Assembly: GCA_028280105.1 (NCBI GenBank)
Contig: JANQML010000395.1
Location: 1 to 34,045 of the forward strand
Source: Desulfobacula sp.
GTDB taxonomy: Bacteria > Desulfobacterota > Desulfobacteria > Desulfobacterales > Desulfobacteraceae
DNA length: 34,045 bases
Direction: 5' to 3'
This document shows positions 15,882 to 23,880 of this stretch, in pieces (position 1 is the first letter of the stretch; every line of letters starts with the position of its first letter). The translations under genes were made by a program, and so were the position numbers. The notes beneath the pieces were generated by a model, which was not told where the DNA came from, ran no database searches, and saw only the letters and a list, made by a program, of their open reading frames with translations.

Positions 15882-16499
15882 ATGTGGCAGTTTGAACATA
15901 AAGCAGCGCTAAAAGGATATCGTTTGATTGCAGGTGTTGACGAGGCCGGCAGGGGACCCCTTGCCGGTCCTGTCGTGTCTGCGGCCGTCATTTTTCCTGA
16001 AAACTTTATCCTGAAGGGGCCGTTAGCACTTATCAACGATTCTAAAAAATTATCTGAAAAAAAGCGGCTGACCCTCTTTCCGCTCATCAAAAAGCAGGCG
16101 GTTGCCGTCTCTGTCGGGATCGTCGACAACCGACAGATCGATCAAATCAACATTTTACAGGCTGCATTGCTATCCATGAAACAGGCGGTCGAATCCCTTG
16201 ATACGGTTCCGGATCTTCTTCTCATCGATGGAAAATTCACCATTGATTCCGCCATTGATCAACATGCCATTATAAAAGGGGACTCTAAAAGCGCTTCCAT
16301 TGCAGCAGCCTCCATTATTGCAAAGGTGACGCGGGATGAGATCATGGCGGATCTTCACCGGCAATATCCGGTTTACAATTTCATTCAGCACAAAGGATAT
16401 CCCACCCGGGCCCACAAACAGGCGATTCTGGATCACGGCCCCTGTCCTGTTCATCGATCCTCCTTCAAAGGGGTTAAAGAGGTGGCCGGTGGGAAATGA
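15882..16499 (+). CDS. rnhB: Ribonuclease HII
   Basis: Cuts RNA in RNA-DNA hybrids and starts removal of single ribonucleotides from DNA. The protein has 205 residues. The catalytic Asp-Glu pair is in IAGVDEAGRGPLAGPVV; LINDSKKLSEKKR and SASIAAASIIAKVTRDEIM carry further conserved residues, and YNFIQHKGYPTRAHKQAI follows. ATG 15882 is chosen over the adjacent TTG 15879 because AAGGA (15871-15875) is spaced correctly. Confidence 0.97.
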   Translation: MWQFEHKAALKGYRLIAGVDEAGRGPLAGPVVSAAVIFPENFILKGPLALINDSKKLSEKKRLTLFPLIKKQAVAVSVGIVDNRQIDQINILQAALLSMKQAVESLDTVPDLLLIDGKFTIDSAIDQHAIIKGDSKSASIAAASIIAKVTRDEIMADLHRQYPVYNFIQHKGYPTRAHKQAILDHGPCPVHRSSFKGVKEVAGGK

Positions 16500-16854
16500 A
16501 ACGCATCGTCTGGGCCGGACCGGTGAAGCCCAGGCCGCTTTATATCTGAAAAAAAAGCAGTATACGATTCTGGAAACCAATTTCAGAACCCGTTTGGCAG
16601 AGGTGGATATCATCGCAAAAAAGGCGGATACGCTCTGCTTTATCGAAGTCAAAACCCGGAGAAAGACGACCAGAGGACTGGCTAAAGAGTCGGTGACCTT
16701 GGCCAAGCAGCAAAAAATTATCCGTGCGGCAAAAATCTATCTCCAAAAAAAGGCGCCCATGGATTATCGAATCCGGTTTGACGTGATTGAGGTGGTTCCG
16801 GAAAAAAAGGGGTTCCACATAAACATGATCAAAAACGCGTTCCAGGTCGAATAG
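16489..16854 (+). CDS. yraN: YraN/UPF0102 family endonuclease-like protein
   Basis: A 121-residue member of a widespread family with a Holliday-junction-resolvase-like nuclease fold; its cellular role is not settled. The N-terminal LGRTGEAQAALYLKKKQYTILETNFR and the core AEVDIIAKKADTLCFIEVKTR (Asp, Glu and Lys of a restriction-like active site) are diagnostic. The start is most likely GTG 16489, with AGAGG (16478-16482) upstream, giving an 11-base overlap with rnhB. An in-frame ATG at 16336 would lie deep inside rnhB. Confidence 0.92.
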   Translation: MGNETHRLGRTGEAQAALYLKKKQYTILETNFRTRLAEVDIIAKKADTLCFIEVKTRRKTTRGLAKESVTLAKQQKIIRAAKIYLQKKAPMDYRIRFDVIEVVPEKKGFHINMIKNAFQVE

Positions 16855-16888
16855 AATAAGTCAAATAAAATAAGTCGAATAAAATGAT
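16847..16888. repeat. Three copies of a 14-bp tandem repeat at the yraN-rsmI junction
   Basis: Units TCGAATAGAATAAG (16847-16860), TCAAATAAAATAAG (16861-16874) and TCGAATAAAATGAT (16875-16888) differ by one to four bases. The first contains the yraN stop and the third the rsmI start codon. No standard ribosome site precedes rsmI inside the repeat, so the array may set translation by keeping the start unstructured. It may also simply be replication slippage in an AT-rich spacer. Confidence 0.75.
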
Positions 16889-17750
16889 GACAAAACCGCT
16901 GTTTGGAAAACTATACGTTGTGGCGACCCCCATCGGGCACCTGGACGACATGACATTCCGGGCCGTGGATACCTTGAAACAGGCCGATCTGGTTGCAGCC
17001 GAAGATACCCGGCATTCAAAAAAACTCCTCTCGCATTTCAACATTTCCACGCGGTTAATCTCCTGCCATGAACACAATGAAACCCAAAAGATCCCCTATT
17101 TTATTTCCCGACTAAAAGAGGGGTTGAATGTCGCCCTGATCAGCGATGCCGGCACCCCCTGCATTTCAGACCCCGGGTATGCACTGGTCTCTGCCGCCGC
17201 CAAAGCCGGAGTTGATGTTGTTCCCATTCCGGGATGCTCGGCTGCCGTTGCCGGATTGAGTGTATCCGGCCTGCCCACGGATTCATTTTTATTTATCGGC
17301 TTCCTGCCGAAAAAACAAAAAAAACGGCTCCAGGCGCTTGAGAGGATTAAGGATCAGGCTGCCACACTGATCATCCACGAGTCTCCCAAGCGGATCAAAA
17401 AGCTCATTTCTGAAATCATCTCTGCCATTGGCAATCGAACGGCCTGTCTGGCAAGGGAAATCACCAAACGCCATGAGGAATTTATTCGGGGTTCCCTATC
17501 TGATATTCTTGTCCAGCTTGACGCCAAACCGCAAGTAAAAGGCGAAATCACCCTGTTTATCGACGGCTGTGTGTCCGATAACCGCCTGGATGCAAATCAA
17601 CTTGAGGCCATTGTCATCGAAAAATTGTCGGCGTCCCGGAATCTGAGCACCGCCGATCTGACCCGTGAGATCTGTCAAGAATTTAAGATCCGGAAAAAAG
17701 ACGTCTATAATTTGATTCTCCGGCATAAGTCCGGCAAAATTGTAAAATAA
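16884..17750 (+). CDS. rsmI: 16S rRNA (cytidine1402-2'-O)-methyltransferase RsmI
   Basis: Methylates the 2'-O of C1402 in the ribosomal decoding centre. It has 288 residues and the tetrapyrrole-methylase-like fold. Visible motifs: GKLYVVATPIGHLDDMTFRA, AAEDTRHSKKLLSHF, ISDAGTPCISDPGYALV and PIPGCSAAVAGLSVSGLPTD. Last gene of the operon; 223 bases with no clear gene follow. Two adjacent ATG codons (16884, 16887) could serve as the start, and neither has a good ribosome site. Confidence 0.96.
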   Translation: MMTKPLFGKLYVVATPIGHLDDMTFRAVDTLKQADLVAAEDTRHSKKLLSHFNISTRLISCHEHNETQKIPYFISRLKEGLNVALISDAGTPCISDPGYALVSAAAKAGVDVVPIPGCSAAVAGLSVSGLPTDSFLFIGFLPKKQKKRLQALERIKDQAATLIIHESPKRIKKLISEIISAIGNRTACLAREITKRHEEFIRGSLSDILVQLDAKPQVKGEITLFIDGCVSDNRLDANQLEAIVIEKLSASRNLSTADLTREICQEFKIRKKDVYNLILRHKSGKIVK

Positions 17751-17973
17751 TTCTTTTCAAACAATCACTTCAGAAGAAAATGAACACACCATCAATGTTA
17801 GGATTGTGTTAGATGAAGCCATAGCCCTTGATAATCTCATCAATGACAACTAAATAAGACCGTGAAAATTAGATTTTTGTTAGCATTATGTTTGGCAAAA
17901 ATATAAAAAAGCCACTGATTAAAATACAGGCCAGTCTGTTTTTTTATTTTTAAAATCGTAACGAGAGAACATT

Positions 17974-20223
17974 ATGGATCTTCAACTCTGTTATATTATT
18001 GTCACTATTCTGATTTTATTTGCCGTTTTCGATCTGGTTGTCGGTGTAACCAATGATGCAGTTAATTTTTTAAATTCTTCAATCGGTTCTAAAGCCGCCC
18101 CGTTTGTAACCATTATGGTGATTGCCAGCTTAGGGATTTTAGCCGGTGTGACCTTTTCAGGCGGTATGATGGAGGTGGCTAGAAAAGGAATTTTCCATCC
18201 CCAGTTCTTTACCATGCCCGAACTTTTAACCATTTTTCTGGCAGTGATGATCACGGATGTACTGCTGCTTGATCTGTTTAACACCCACGGGCTGCCGACA
18301 TCCACAACGGTATCCATCGTATTTGAATTGCTCGGTGCGGCAGTGGCCCTCTCTCTGATAAAAATGTTAGCCGCCACAGACAGCACCATGGCACTGTGGG
18401 ATTATATCAACACGGCAAAAGCCATGGCCATTGTGGGCGGCATTCTCTTATCCATAGTCATTGCCTTTTTTTCCGGTGCAATGATGCAGTTTTTATCCCG
18501 GCTGATATTTACCTTTGATTATTCAACCCGGATGAAAAGGTATGGCGCACTATGGGGTGGGGTGGCAATGACGTCCATCATGTTCTTTATCCTTCTGAAG
18601 GGGTCCAAAGGGGCCACATTTATGGATGCAGCCACTGTATCCTGGATTAAAGGTCATTCCCTGGTGATTATGGCAGGCATCTTTGTTTTCTCAACACTCA
18701 TATTTCAAATTCTGATCTCATTTTTCAAAGTCAATATTTTCAAACCCATCGTCCTGGTGGGTACCTTTGCCCTTGCCATGGCCTTTGCAGCAAATGATCT
18801 GGTCAATTTTATCGGCGTTCCTCTGGCCGGACTGAACAGCCTTCAAAATGCCTTGGCGTCACCTGATCCTCTGACCGTGACCATGGGCGGATTGAGCCAA
18901 AAAGTCCAGTCTCAAACCTATATCATGCTGATTGCCGGTGCGATCATGGTCGTCACCCTCTGGGTATCCAAAAAGGCCAGAACCGTTACTGAAACCGAAA
19001 TCAGCCTGGGTCAGCAGGACGAGGGCACTGAAAAATTCGAATCCATCTGGTTGTCCCGAAAAATCGTCAATATGTTTGACTCCATATTTGGCACGGTTCG
19101 AAATATGGCTCCTGCAGGTGTCAGGAATGCCGTTGCCAGGCGGCTGTCCCCGATGGCTGAAACCGCGGGTTCCGTGTCGGAAAAGCCCTCTTTTGATCTG
19201 GTCCGTGCATCCGTCAACCTGATGGTCGCCAGCGCGGTGGTCTCCTTTGCCACCTCTTTAAAACTGCCGCTGTCCACCACCTATGTTACGTTTATGGTGG
19301 CCATGGGAACCAGCTTTTCCGACCAGGCCTGGGGCAGGGAAAGTGCGGTCTACCGGGTGACCGGGGTGTTAACGGTTGTCGGCGGATGGTTTATGACAGC
19401 CTTTATCGCATTTGTGGTCTCATTTATTTTTGCCAATGTTCTCTTCCATCTCAACATTGCCGGTTTCTTCATTCTGGCTGCCGTTGCCGGTTCCCTGATC
19501 TGGGCCAACCATAAAAAACACCGGGTCAAAGAAAAAGACAAAAAAGAGATGAGTATCTACAACCTGCACAAGGTTGAAAATTTTACCGAATCCGTATCAG
19601 AGACCTTTGACCACCTCGCATTTTTGCTTAAAGAGATGCGGGAATCCTTTGACATCGCCTTTGATGCCCTGTTTGAAGAGGATCTCTATCGCCTCAGAAA
19701 GGAAAGAAATCGGGTTAAGTATTTTCAAAAAAGCACCAACATCATCATTGCAAACATATTCAAGGTGCTGAGATTATTATCAAAAGAAGATAAAAAAGTC
19801 TCTTACAATTACTACCAGATCATCCGGCGGCTGCAAAAGTTTTCAGACGGACACAGGGATGTGGTCATCCGGTCCAGCATGCATGTCAGTAACCGTCATA
19901 AAGGTCTTTTACCGGTACAGATCGAAGAACTCAAAGAGATCAAACAGGTGTTTTTAAATATTATCCAGCGGGTTGAAACCGCGTTCCGGAGCAAGAAAAT
20001 TATTGATTGCCAGGAAGCCGTGGAGCAGTTTCACTATCTCAGAGAACTGGTGGATGATTTTAATGAGAATCAGATCGAACGAATCCGGGATGATTCTTCC
20101 AAAACCCGGCTGAGTATTCTGTTCTATGCCATTGGCGGGAACTGTGTCATGATGGCCAAACAGAACGTCAAGCTGCTGGATATTTTTAACGAATCATTTA
20201 AGCTGGACCAAAACTGTTCATGA
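17974..20223 (+). CDS. PiT-family inorganic phosphate transporter with PhoU-like C-terminal region
   Basis: Membrane permease importing phosphate with cations. At 749 residues it is much longer than a typical PiT (about 400-550). The two inverted-repeat signatures are present: VVGVTNDAVNFLNSSIGSKAA near residues 23-44 and AFAANDLVNFIGVPLAG near 270, with hydrophobic segments up to about residue 510. From about residue 520 onward the protein is soluble and predicted helical (HLAFLLKEMRESFDIAFDAL, RLRKERNRVKYFQK, VRYFQK-like and LVDDFNENQIERIRDD), resembling the PhoU/DUF47 proteins that usually accompany PiT as a separate gene. The fusion may give built-in control of uptake. No Pho box was recognised upstream. 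Phosphate is a family inference; sulfate is conceivable, since some PiT-like proteins carry it. Confidence 0.88.
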   Translation: MDLQLCYIIVTILILFAVFDLVVGVTNDAVNFLNSSIGSKAAPFVTIMVIASLGILAGVTFSGGMMEVARKGIFHPQFFTMPELLTIFLAVMITDVLLLDLFNTHGLPTSTTVSIVFELLGAAVALSLIKMLAATDSTMALWDYINTAKAMAIVGGILLSIVIAFFSGAMMQFLSRLIFTFDYSTRMKRYGALWGGVAMTSIMFFILLKGSKGATFMDAATVSWIKGHSLVIMAGIFVFSTLIFQILISFFKVNIFKPIVLVGTFALAMAFAANDLVNFIGVPLAGLNSLQNALASPDPLTVTMGGLSQKVQSQTYIMLIAGAIMVVTLWVSKKARTVTETEISLGQQDEGTEKFESIWLSRKIVNMFDSIFGTVRNMAPAGVRNAVARRLSPMAETAGSVSEKPSFDLVRASVNLMVASAVVSFATSLKLPLSTTYVTFMVAMGTSFSDQAWGRESAVYRVTGVLTVVGGWFMTAFIAFVVSFIFANVLFHLNIAGFFILAAVAGSLIWANHKKHRVKEKDKKEMSIYNLHKVENFTESVSETFDHLAFLLKEMRESFDIAFDALFEEDLYRLRKERNRVKYFQKSTNIIIANIFKVLRLLSKEDKKVSYNYYQIIRRLQKFSDGHRDVVIRSSMHVSNRHKGLLPVQIEELKEIKQVFLNIIQRVETAFRSKKIIDCQEAVEQFHYLRELVDDFNENQIERIRDDSSKTRLSILFYAIGGNCVMMAKQNVKLLDIFNESFKLDQNCS

Positions 20224-20237
20224 CCGGTTAACCGGTC
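20222..20237. terminator. 16-bp palindrome at the end of the PiT gene, possible terminator
   Basis: GACCGG, a TTAA loop and CCGGTC form a 6-bp GC-rich hairpin overlapping the PiT stop codon. No clean T run follows on either strand, so termination would be weak or need Rho. It separates the PiT gene from the convergent small gene. Confidence 0.4.
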
Positions 20238-20291
20238 GTCTAAAAATCTATGCCGCCGATGTTTATTTGAAGCAGTTGCTGAAAATCTCTT

Positions 20292-20495
20292 CTATACGGC
20301 AAATTCTTCGTTGATATTGCCGTCGTGGGCCACGGTTATCTTTCCCCTGCGGTTACGCTCGGTATGGTAGATAAAGTCTGTTTTCAGGGTATCTCCGTCC
20401 TTGTAGGTTTCCATATCTACAATCTGAACGACACTTTTTCCGTATATGAATACTTTTTTTGACCGGTAATTGGATAATAATTCTTTGTATGTCAT
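20292..20495 (-). CDS. Small hypothetical protein
   Basis: Unrecognised 67-residue protein beginning MTYKELLSNYRSKKVFIYGK, with SVVQIVDMETYKDGDTLKTD in the middle and an acidic tail, INEEFAV. It has no signal peptide or membrane segment. A longer frame starts at 20546, but the internal ATG at 20495 is preceded by AAAGGGGGG at good spacing, which supports this shorter start. It is 105 bases downstream of the lipoprotein gene on the same strand and may be co-transcribed with it. Confidence 0.6.
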   Translation of the reverse strand: MTYKELLSNYRSKKVFIYGKSVVQIVDMETYKDGDTLKTDFIYHTERNRRGKITVAHDGNINEEFAV

Positions 20496-20600
20496 ATGCC
20501 CCCCTTTATCCTTTGTGAACCCATGTTCATCCTGTTCAATATCCAAAAACTAATCACGTTTCCGCCTTAATCCAGCCAAAAAATAAGAGATATTTTACTC

Positions 20601-20861
20601 TTACAATCCCTTCATTTTAGGAAGCGCCACTTTGTCCGCGACAAACTGAATGGAAATGTTTTTTGATTCACTGCCCCAGACACAGCTCTTGGTACCCAAC
20701 ACGGCATCGCATCGATCCGGTTCACCGATAATCTCAATCACCTCTTGATAGTCCATACCCATTTTAATCTTATCAAAATTATCCCGGTTTACTTTACTGC
20801 AGCCCCAAAAAACAAACAGGATTAACAGTAAGACAACAATCGTTTTACAGGATTGAGTCAT
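20601..20861 (-). CDS. Small lipoprotein with BamE/SmpA-like fold (DUF3862-like)
   Basis: An 86-residue exported lipoprotein. The N-terminal TIVVLLLILFVFWGCSK is a signal peptide ending in a lipobox, with the lipidated Cys near residue 21. The rest, NFDKIKMGMDYQEVIEIIGEPDRCD, has the pattern of small SmpA/OmlA/DUF3862 proteins (a helix-loop with MxYxEVxxIxGEP), followed by strands CVWGSESKNISIQFVADKV. Exact function is unknown; relatives with this fold include outer-membrane assembly factors. It lies between the PiT gene and sat and has the same orientation as sat, but is separated from it by a strong terminator. Confidence 0.78.
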   Translation of the reverse strand: MTQSCKTIVVLLLILFVFWGCSKVNRDNFDKIKMGMDYQEVIEIIGEPDRCDAVLGTKSCVWGSESKNISIQFVADKVALPKMKGL

Positions 20862-20969
20862 ATTTAATTTCCTTTCTTTATAAGATGATAAACCATATTT
20901 ATCCTGTTCATCTGATATTTATGGTCAACGGGTCAACGCTCACCGGCCGGCCCATATATCAAACAAAGA

Positions 20970-21007
20970 CAAAAAAAGCGGGTTATCTTTGTAAAAATAA
21001 CCCGCTT
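20970..21007 (-). terminator. Strong intrinsic terminator after sat
   Basis: AAGCGGGTTAT (20976-20986) pairs perfectly with ATAACCCGCTT (20997-21007) around a 10-base loop. Read on the minus strand, the 11-bp stem is followed by a run of T, a textbook Rho-independent terminator 34 bases after the sat stop. It indicates that sat is the last gene of its transcript. Confidence 0.92.
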
Positions 21008-21041
21008 GATATTTTAAATATAATGGTCTGAAAGACGCGAA

Positions 21042-22319
21042 TTACATTTTTGATCCTTCTGCATGGGACTGAAGTTTAACTTCGACTTTTTCCGTCAGAG
21101 AGGCATAGTACTTTCTCAGGATCACCAGCACTTCATCACGGCCGAAATGGTCAACCACCTCTTCATTGTTTGAGAGGGCATGACGCAGTTTGGTTCCGGA
21201 CAGAATAACCCTGTCTTCTTTACCGTGGGGGCAGGTTCTCATGGAGGCCATACCGTCGCATTTATGGCAGTAAAACGTCCAATCAATCTTCAATGGTTCG
21301 CAAAGAAGGGCTTTTCCCGCTTCTTCCGGCTGGGGAATGGTGTCAAATATTTCCTGCGCTTCAAACAGGGTGTAAAAATCACCCACACCGGCATGATCCC
21401 GGCCGATGATCATTCGGTTGACACCGTAGTTCTGACGGAATGTGGCATGAAGGAGGCCTTCCCTGGGGCCGGCATATCTCATGTCAAGCGGATATCCGCC
21501 GTTTACCACATGCTCGGGAACAAAATACTCTTTAATCAGGGTATCGATACATTCGATACGGACCTCTGCCGGGATATCACCGGGTTTGAGGTTACCGATA
21601 AGGGAATGGATCAATACGCCGTCACATACGTCAAGGGCAATCTTGCACAGATGTTCGTGGGAGCGGTGCATGGGGTTTCTCAACTGCATGGAAGCAACGT
21701 TTGCCCATCCTTTTTCATCAAAAATGGCACGGGTTTCAGTGGGCGTCAGGTATACCCCTTTGAATTTTTCAGGGAATTCGCCTTCAGAAAGAACTTTTAC
21801 AGGGCCTGCCAGGCAATACTCTTTTCTGGCCATAACCGCCTGAACGCCGGGATGGTCTTCCATGGCGATTTTCCAGAACACATCTTCTGCCGACTCTTCA
21901 CCGTGGCCTTTATAGACTTTTTCACATTCCCATTTTTTTTCCTCTTCGCTCATTTCGAATTTTTCTTCGACTTTCATGGTGGCATAGATCTCACCACTTC
22001 TTTCCAGAGCAATTTCATCGCCGACATTGATATCACCGGCATCTTCCTTAGAGGCATCAAGCATCACGGGTACCGGCCAGAACGTACCGTCCGCCAGAAG
22101 AAAATCAGCACAAACGCCTTTCCAGTCCGCTTTTGTCATAAAACCGTTCAGCGGGGAAAATCCGCCGATTCCAAGCATGATCAGGTCGCCTTTAACCTGT
22201 GAAGAAATCTCAATTTTTTTCAGACCTTCCGCTTTTTTAGTTTCAGCTTCCAGTTCCGCGCCTTCGAGCTTACAGACAACCAAGCCTTTTCCGCCATGGG
22301 GGGCTACTAATTTAGACAT
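21042..22319 (-). CDS. sat: Sulfate adenylyltransferase (ATP sulfurylase), dissimilatory type
   Basis: Activates sulfate with ATP to adenosine phosphosulfate in the cytoplasm, the first step of sulfate respiration. The 425-residue length fits the homo-oligomeric enzyme. Active-site motifs: [14 protein letters not shown] (QxRN and HxxH), then [14 protein letters not shown], and a late Cys motif [17 protein letters not shown] suited to a metal. An in-frame ATG 9 bases upstream (22328) lies almost on top of the AAGGAG ribosome site, so the ATG at 22319 is preferred. A long antisense reading frame here is a shadow. The gene stands alone, with its own leader dyad and terminator, and aprAB or qmo are not adjacent. 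Expression is probably high. Confidence 0.97.
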   Translation of the reverse strand: MSKLVAPHGGKGLVVCKLEGAELEAETKKAEGLKKIEISSQVKGDLIMLGIGGFSPLNGFMTKADWKGVCADFLLADGTFWPVPVMLDASKEDAGDINVGDEIALERSGEIYATMKVEEKFEMSEEEKKWECEKVYKGHGEESAEDVFWKIAMEDHPGVQAVMARKEYCLAGPVKVLSEGEFPEKFKGVYLTPTETRAIFDEKGWANVASMQLRNPMHRSHEHLCKIALDVCDGVLIHSLIGNLKPGDIPAEVRIECIDTLIKEYFVPEHVVNGGYPLDMRYAGPREGLLHATFRQNYGVNRMIIGRDHAGVGDFYTLFEAQEIFDTIPQPEEAGKALLCEPLKIDWTFYCHKCDGMASMRTCPHGKEDRVILSGTKLRHALSNNEEVVDHFGRDEVLVILRKYYASLTEKVEVKLQSHAEGSKM

Positions 22320-22353
22320 ATACTTCATTCTCCTTGTTATGTATTGCTATTTT

Positions 22354-22379
22354 AACAGATATTTACTCAAACATCTGTT
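22354..22379. promoter_or_regulatory. 26-bp dyad symmetry in the sat leader
   Basis: On the minus strand the arms AACAGATGTTT and AAATATCTGTT lie 4 bases apart and are complementary at 10 of 11 positions, the other being G-U. The dyad is about 35 bases before the sat ATG and downstream of the probable promoter. It could be a repressor operator or an RNA hairpin. It does not match the Rex or HcpR sites I know. Confidence 0.5.
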
Positions 22380-22408
22380 TTGAGTTTGAAATAAAAATAA
22401 TTTTTTAA

Positions 22409-22437
22409 GCTTTAATTGCGATGAGAAGATTTGTCAA
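22409..22437 (-). promoter_or_regulatory. Candidate sat promoter
   Basis: On the minus strand TTGACA (22432-22437) is an exact -35 box. Seventeen bases on lies TAAAGC (22409-22414), a poor -10 match at 3 of 6. It lies just after the HAD gene stop and about 90 bases before sat. The -35 and location support it; the -10 is weak. Confidence 0.35.
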
Positions 22438-22445
22438 GAATTTAA

Positions 22446-23078
22446 TTAATTTATATTCAAAATTCCGGCGATTTCGTCCATTGAATCAACGTTCCAGTCC
22501 GCAGCTAAATCCGGTGCTTTAAATGCAATAAAACCGACATTGGAACTGGCCGCTGCCTGGCGGTCAAAATCAGAGTCTCCAATAAACAGAATCTGGTCGG
22601 CAGTCAGCCCGAACCGGTCCATAATCATTTTCAGCTGCTCAGGGTCAGGTTTGGGATTCTGAACCATGGCCGCAGTTACCACCATCTCGAAATAAGATTC
22701 AAGATCAAAGATCTTGAGTACATCTTCCATGGTATTGGTCCGGTTGGTGGCAATCCCCCGTATATAACCGTGTTTTTTCAAATCTGTCAACAGATCGACC
22801 AGTCCGTCTTCCATATGCATGAATTCAATGAATTTATGATACCCGATGATTTTCAAGCGGTCGTAGACGATTGTCAGGTCATCCATTTCCGGAAACAGGT
22901 ATGCGATGGCCCCCTTTACGGTCATCATATGGACATTCACAAATTGTTCTTCATTTAACGGTTCTTTTCCAAATATCGAGAGGACCTCATCAAAATATTT
23001 TCGATTGGCGGCTGCCGTATCAAACAGCACGCCGTCACAATCAAAGACAACCGCCTTTATTTTCATCAAATCAACCAT
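22446..23078 (-). CDS. HAD-superfamily phosphatase (phosphoglycolate-phosphatase-like)
   Basis: A 210-residue cytoplasmic hydrolase with all four HAD motifs: the nucleophile DCDGVLFDT near residue 13, ATNRT (motif II), the Lys of NPKPDPEQL (motif III) and FIGDSDFDRQAA (motif IV). The helical cap between motifs I and II is typical of Gph/beta-phosphoglucomutase relatives, but the substrate cannot be assigned. It starts 33 bases after the DUF1573 gene on the same strand and is probably co-transcribed with it. Confidence 0.87.
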   Translation of the reverse strand: MVDLMKIKAVVFDCDGVLFDTAAANRKYFDEVLSIFGKEPLNEEQFVNVHMMTVKGAIAYLFPEMDDLTIVYDRLKIIGYHKFIEFMHMEDGLVDLLTDLKKHGYIRGIATNRTNTMEDVLKIFDLESYFEMVVTAAMVQNPKPDPEQLKMIMDRFGLTADQILFIGDSDFDRQAAASSNVGFIAFKAPDLAADWNVDSMDEIAGILNIN

Positions 23079-23111
23079 AGATATCGTCTCTTTGTATACT
23101 TAAATTCAAAA

Positions 23112-23804
23112 CTATCCGCCCGGTATAAACAATGCGGAAACCACAATCTTCAGGGTCGGCTCATAGGGACTGTCTGTTTTTAGGATCAGCCGGTCAAAAA
23201 AGCGGCCGGTTTCATCAGAATGGATTTTAACCGTCACTTTCCAGGGATCGTTTTCCTTTTCAGGCGGAACAAGGGCGGCCAGAACACCGGATTCAGGATT
23301 CTGCTGCATCTCTGTGATCCTGAACATATACTTGGCCGACGGTTTAATGGTTATCACCGATTCCAGGGTATCCCCGGGTCTTCCGTCCAAAAAGACGCCG
23401 GTGGGCTGAATATCCACCACTTTTTCAACCTCACCTTTAACCACGAGATTGAACTTTTTTTTGTTCGGATCATCGGTTTTTACCAATATGGTCTTTTTCA
23501 TGGTTTTGCCGCCGTAACCGCCGGTTTTGAATCCAAGAGTCAATTTTGCTTCCCCACCCGGGGGAACCACACTTATATCCAGTGCTTTATAATCGCACCC
23601 TCAGGGCGGTTTCACATCTAGGATTTTCAGAATATCGTCACCCGTATTTTTAATAATAAACTCATGGGTGACCCGGGTCCCTTCGGGTACGGCCTCAAAT
23701 ATATAGATCGGTTCATCGACAACGGCAGCGATTTCCGCCCGGGCCATTCCGGTAAAACAGAAAAACAGAATTAAACCGATGGTCAATGTTTTTTTCAAGT
23801 TCAT
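23112..23804 (-). CDS. Candidate selenoprotein: exported DUF1573 protein with in-frame UGA
   Basis: Exported, probably periplasmic protein with an N-terminal signal (MNLKKTLTIGLILFFCFTG, cleavage near ARAEIA). The frame continues unbroken for 230 residues except for one TGA at 23601-23603 (codon 68). Both sides align with one DUF1573 domain: HEFIIKNTGDDILKILDVKPP, then the TGA, then GCDYKALDISVVPPGGEAKL and GFKTGGYGGKTMKKTILVKT. The family usually has Cys-Gly-Cys at this point, so the TGA replaces the first Cys (Sec-Gly-Cys). A SECIS-like hairpin follows. A second beta-rich segment (about 125-230) ends in LKIVVSALFIPGG. The alternative is a nonsense mutation or read error, since Cys to TGA is one base. 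GGAG precedes the ATG. Confidence 0.7.
23550..23566 (-). other. Second, stronger hairpin downstream of the UGA codon
   Basis: TTCCCC and GGGGAA pair over 6 bp around a 5-base loop (CGGGT on the minus strand). The loop lies about 40 bases after the UGA, slightly beyond the usual SECIS distance. It may support recoding, act as the SECIS itself, or be incidental to the codons for PPGGE. Confidence 0.4.
23570..23584 (-). promoter_or_regulatory. Putative bacterial SECIS hairpin
   Basis: On the minus strand CACT and AGTG form a 4-bp stem around the 7-base loop GGATATA, with a possible extra G-U pair. The loop begins 20 bases after the UGA and with two G residues. This fits the published loose bacterial SECIS rules: short stem, loop of 3-14 bases with G in the first two positions, and 16-37 bases from the UGA. 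The stem is minimal, so the evidence is moderate. Confidence 0.5.
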
Positions 23805-23880
23805 ACTTTTATTTTCTCCATACAGACGGATCGGGTTAACATATCCGACAAGGGTATGATGATTTTATTTTTTTTTCAAG

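Noticed and set aside
17753..17852. Short frame ending LDEAIALDNLINDN in the gap after rsmI
   Set aside because: About 35 codons without a plausible start. It could be the relic tail of a lost gene, but the signal is too short to call.
21180..22202. Long open frame of about 340 codons on the plus strand
   Set aside because: It lies wholly antisense to sat, which has all its active-site motifs. The plus-strand product resembles nothing known and is a codon-bias shadow.
23601..23804. Reading the DUF1573 region as two separate genes or as a frameshifted pseudogene
   Set aside because: Both parts are in the same frame and align to one continuous domain, with only the TGA between them. A frameshift is excluded, and selenocysteine recoding explains the position of the TGA better than chance.
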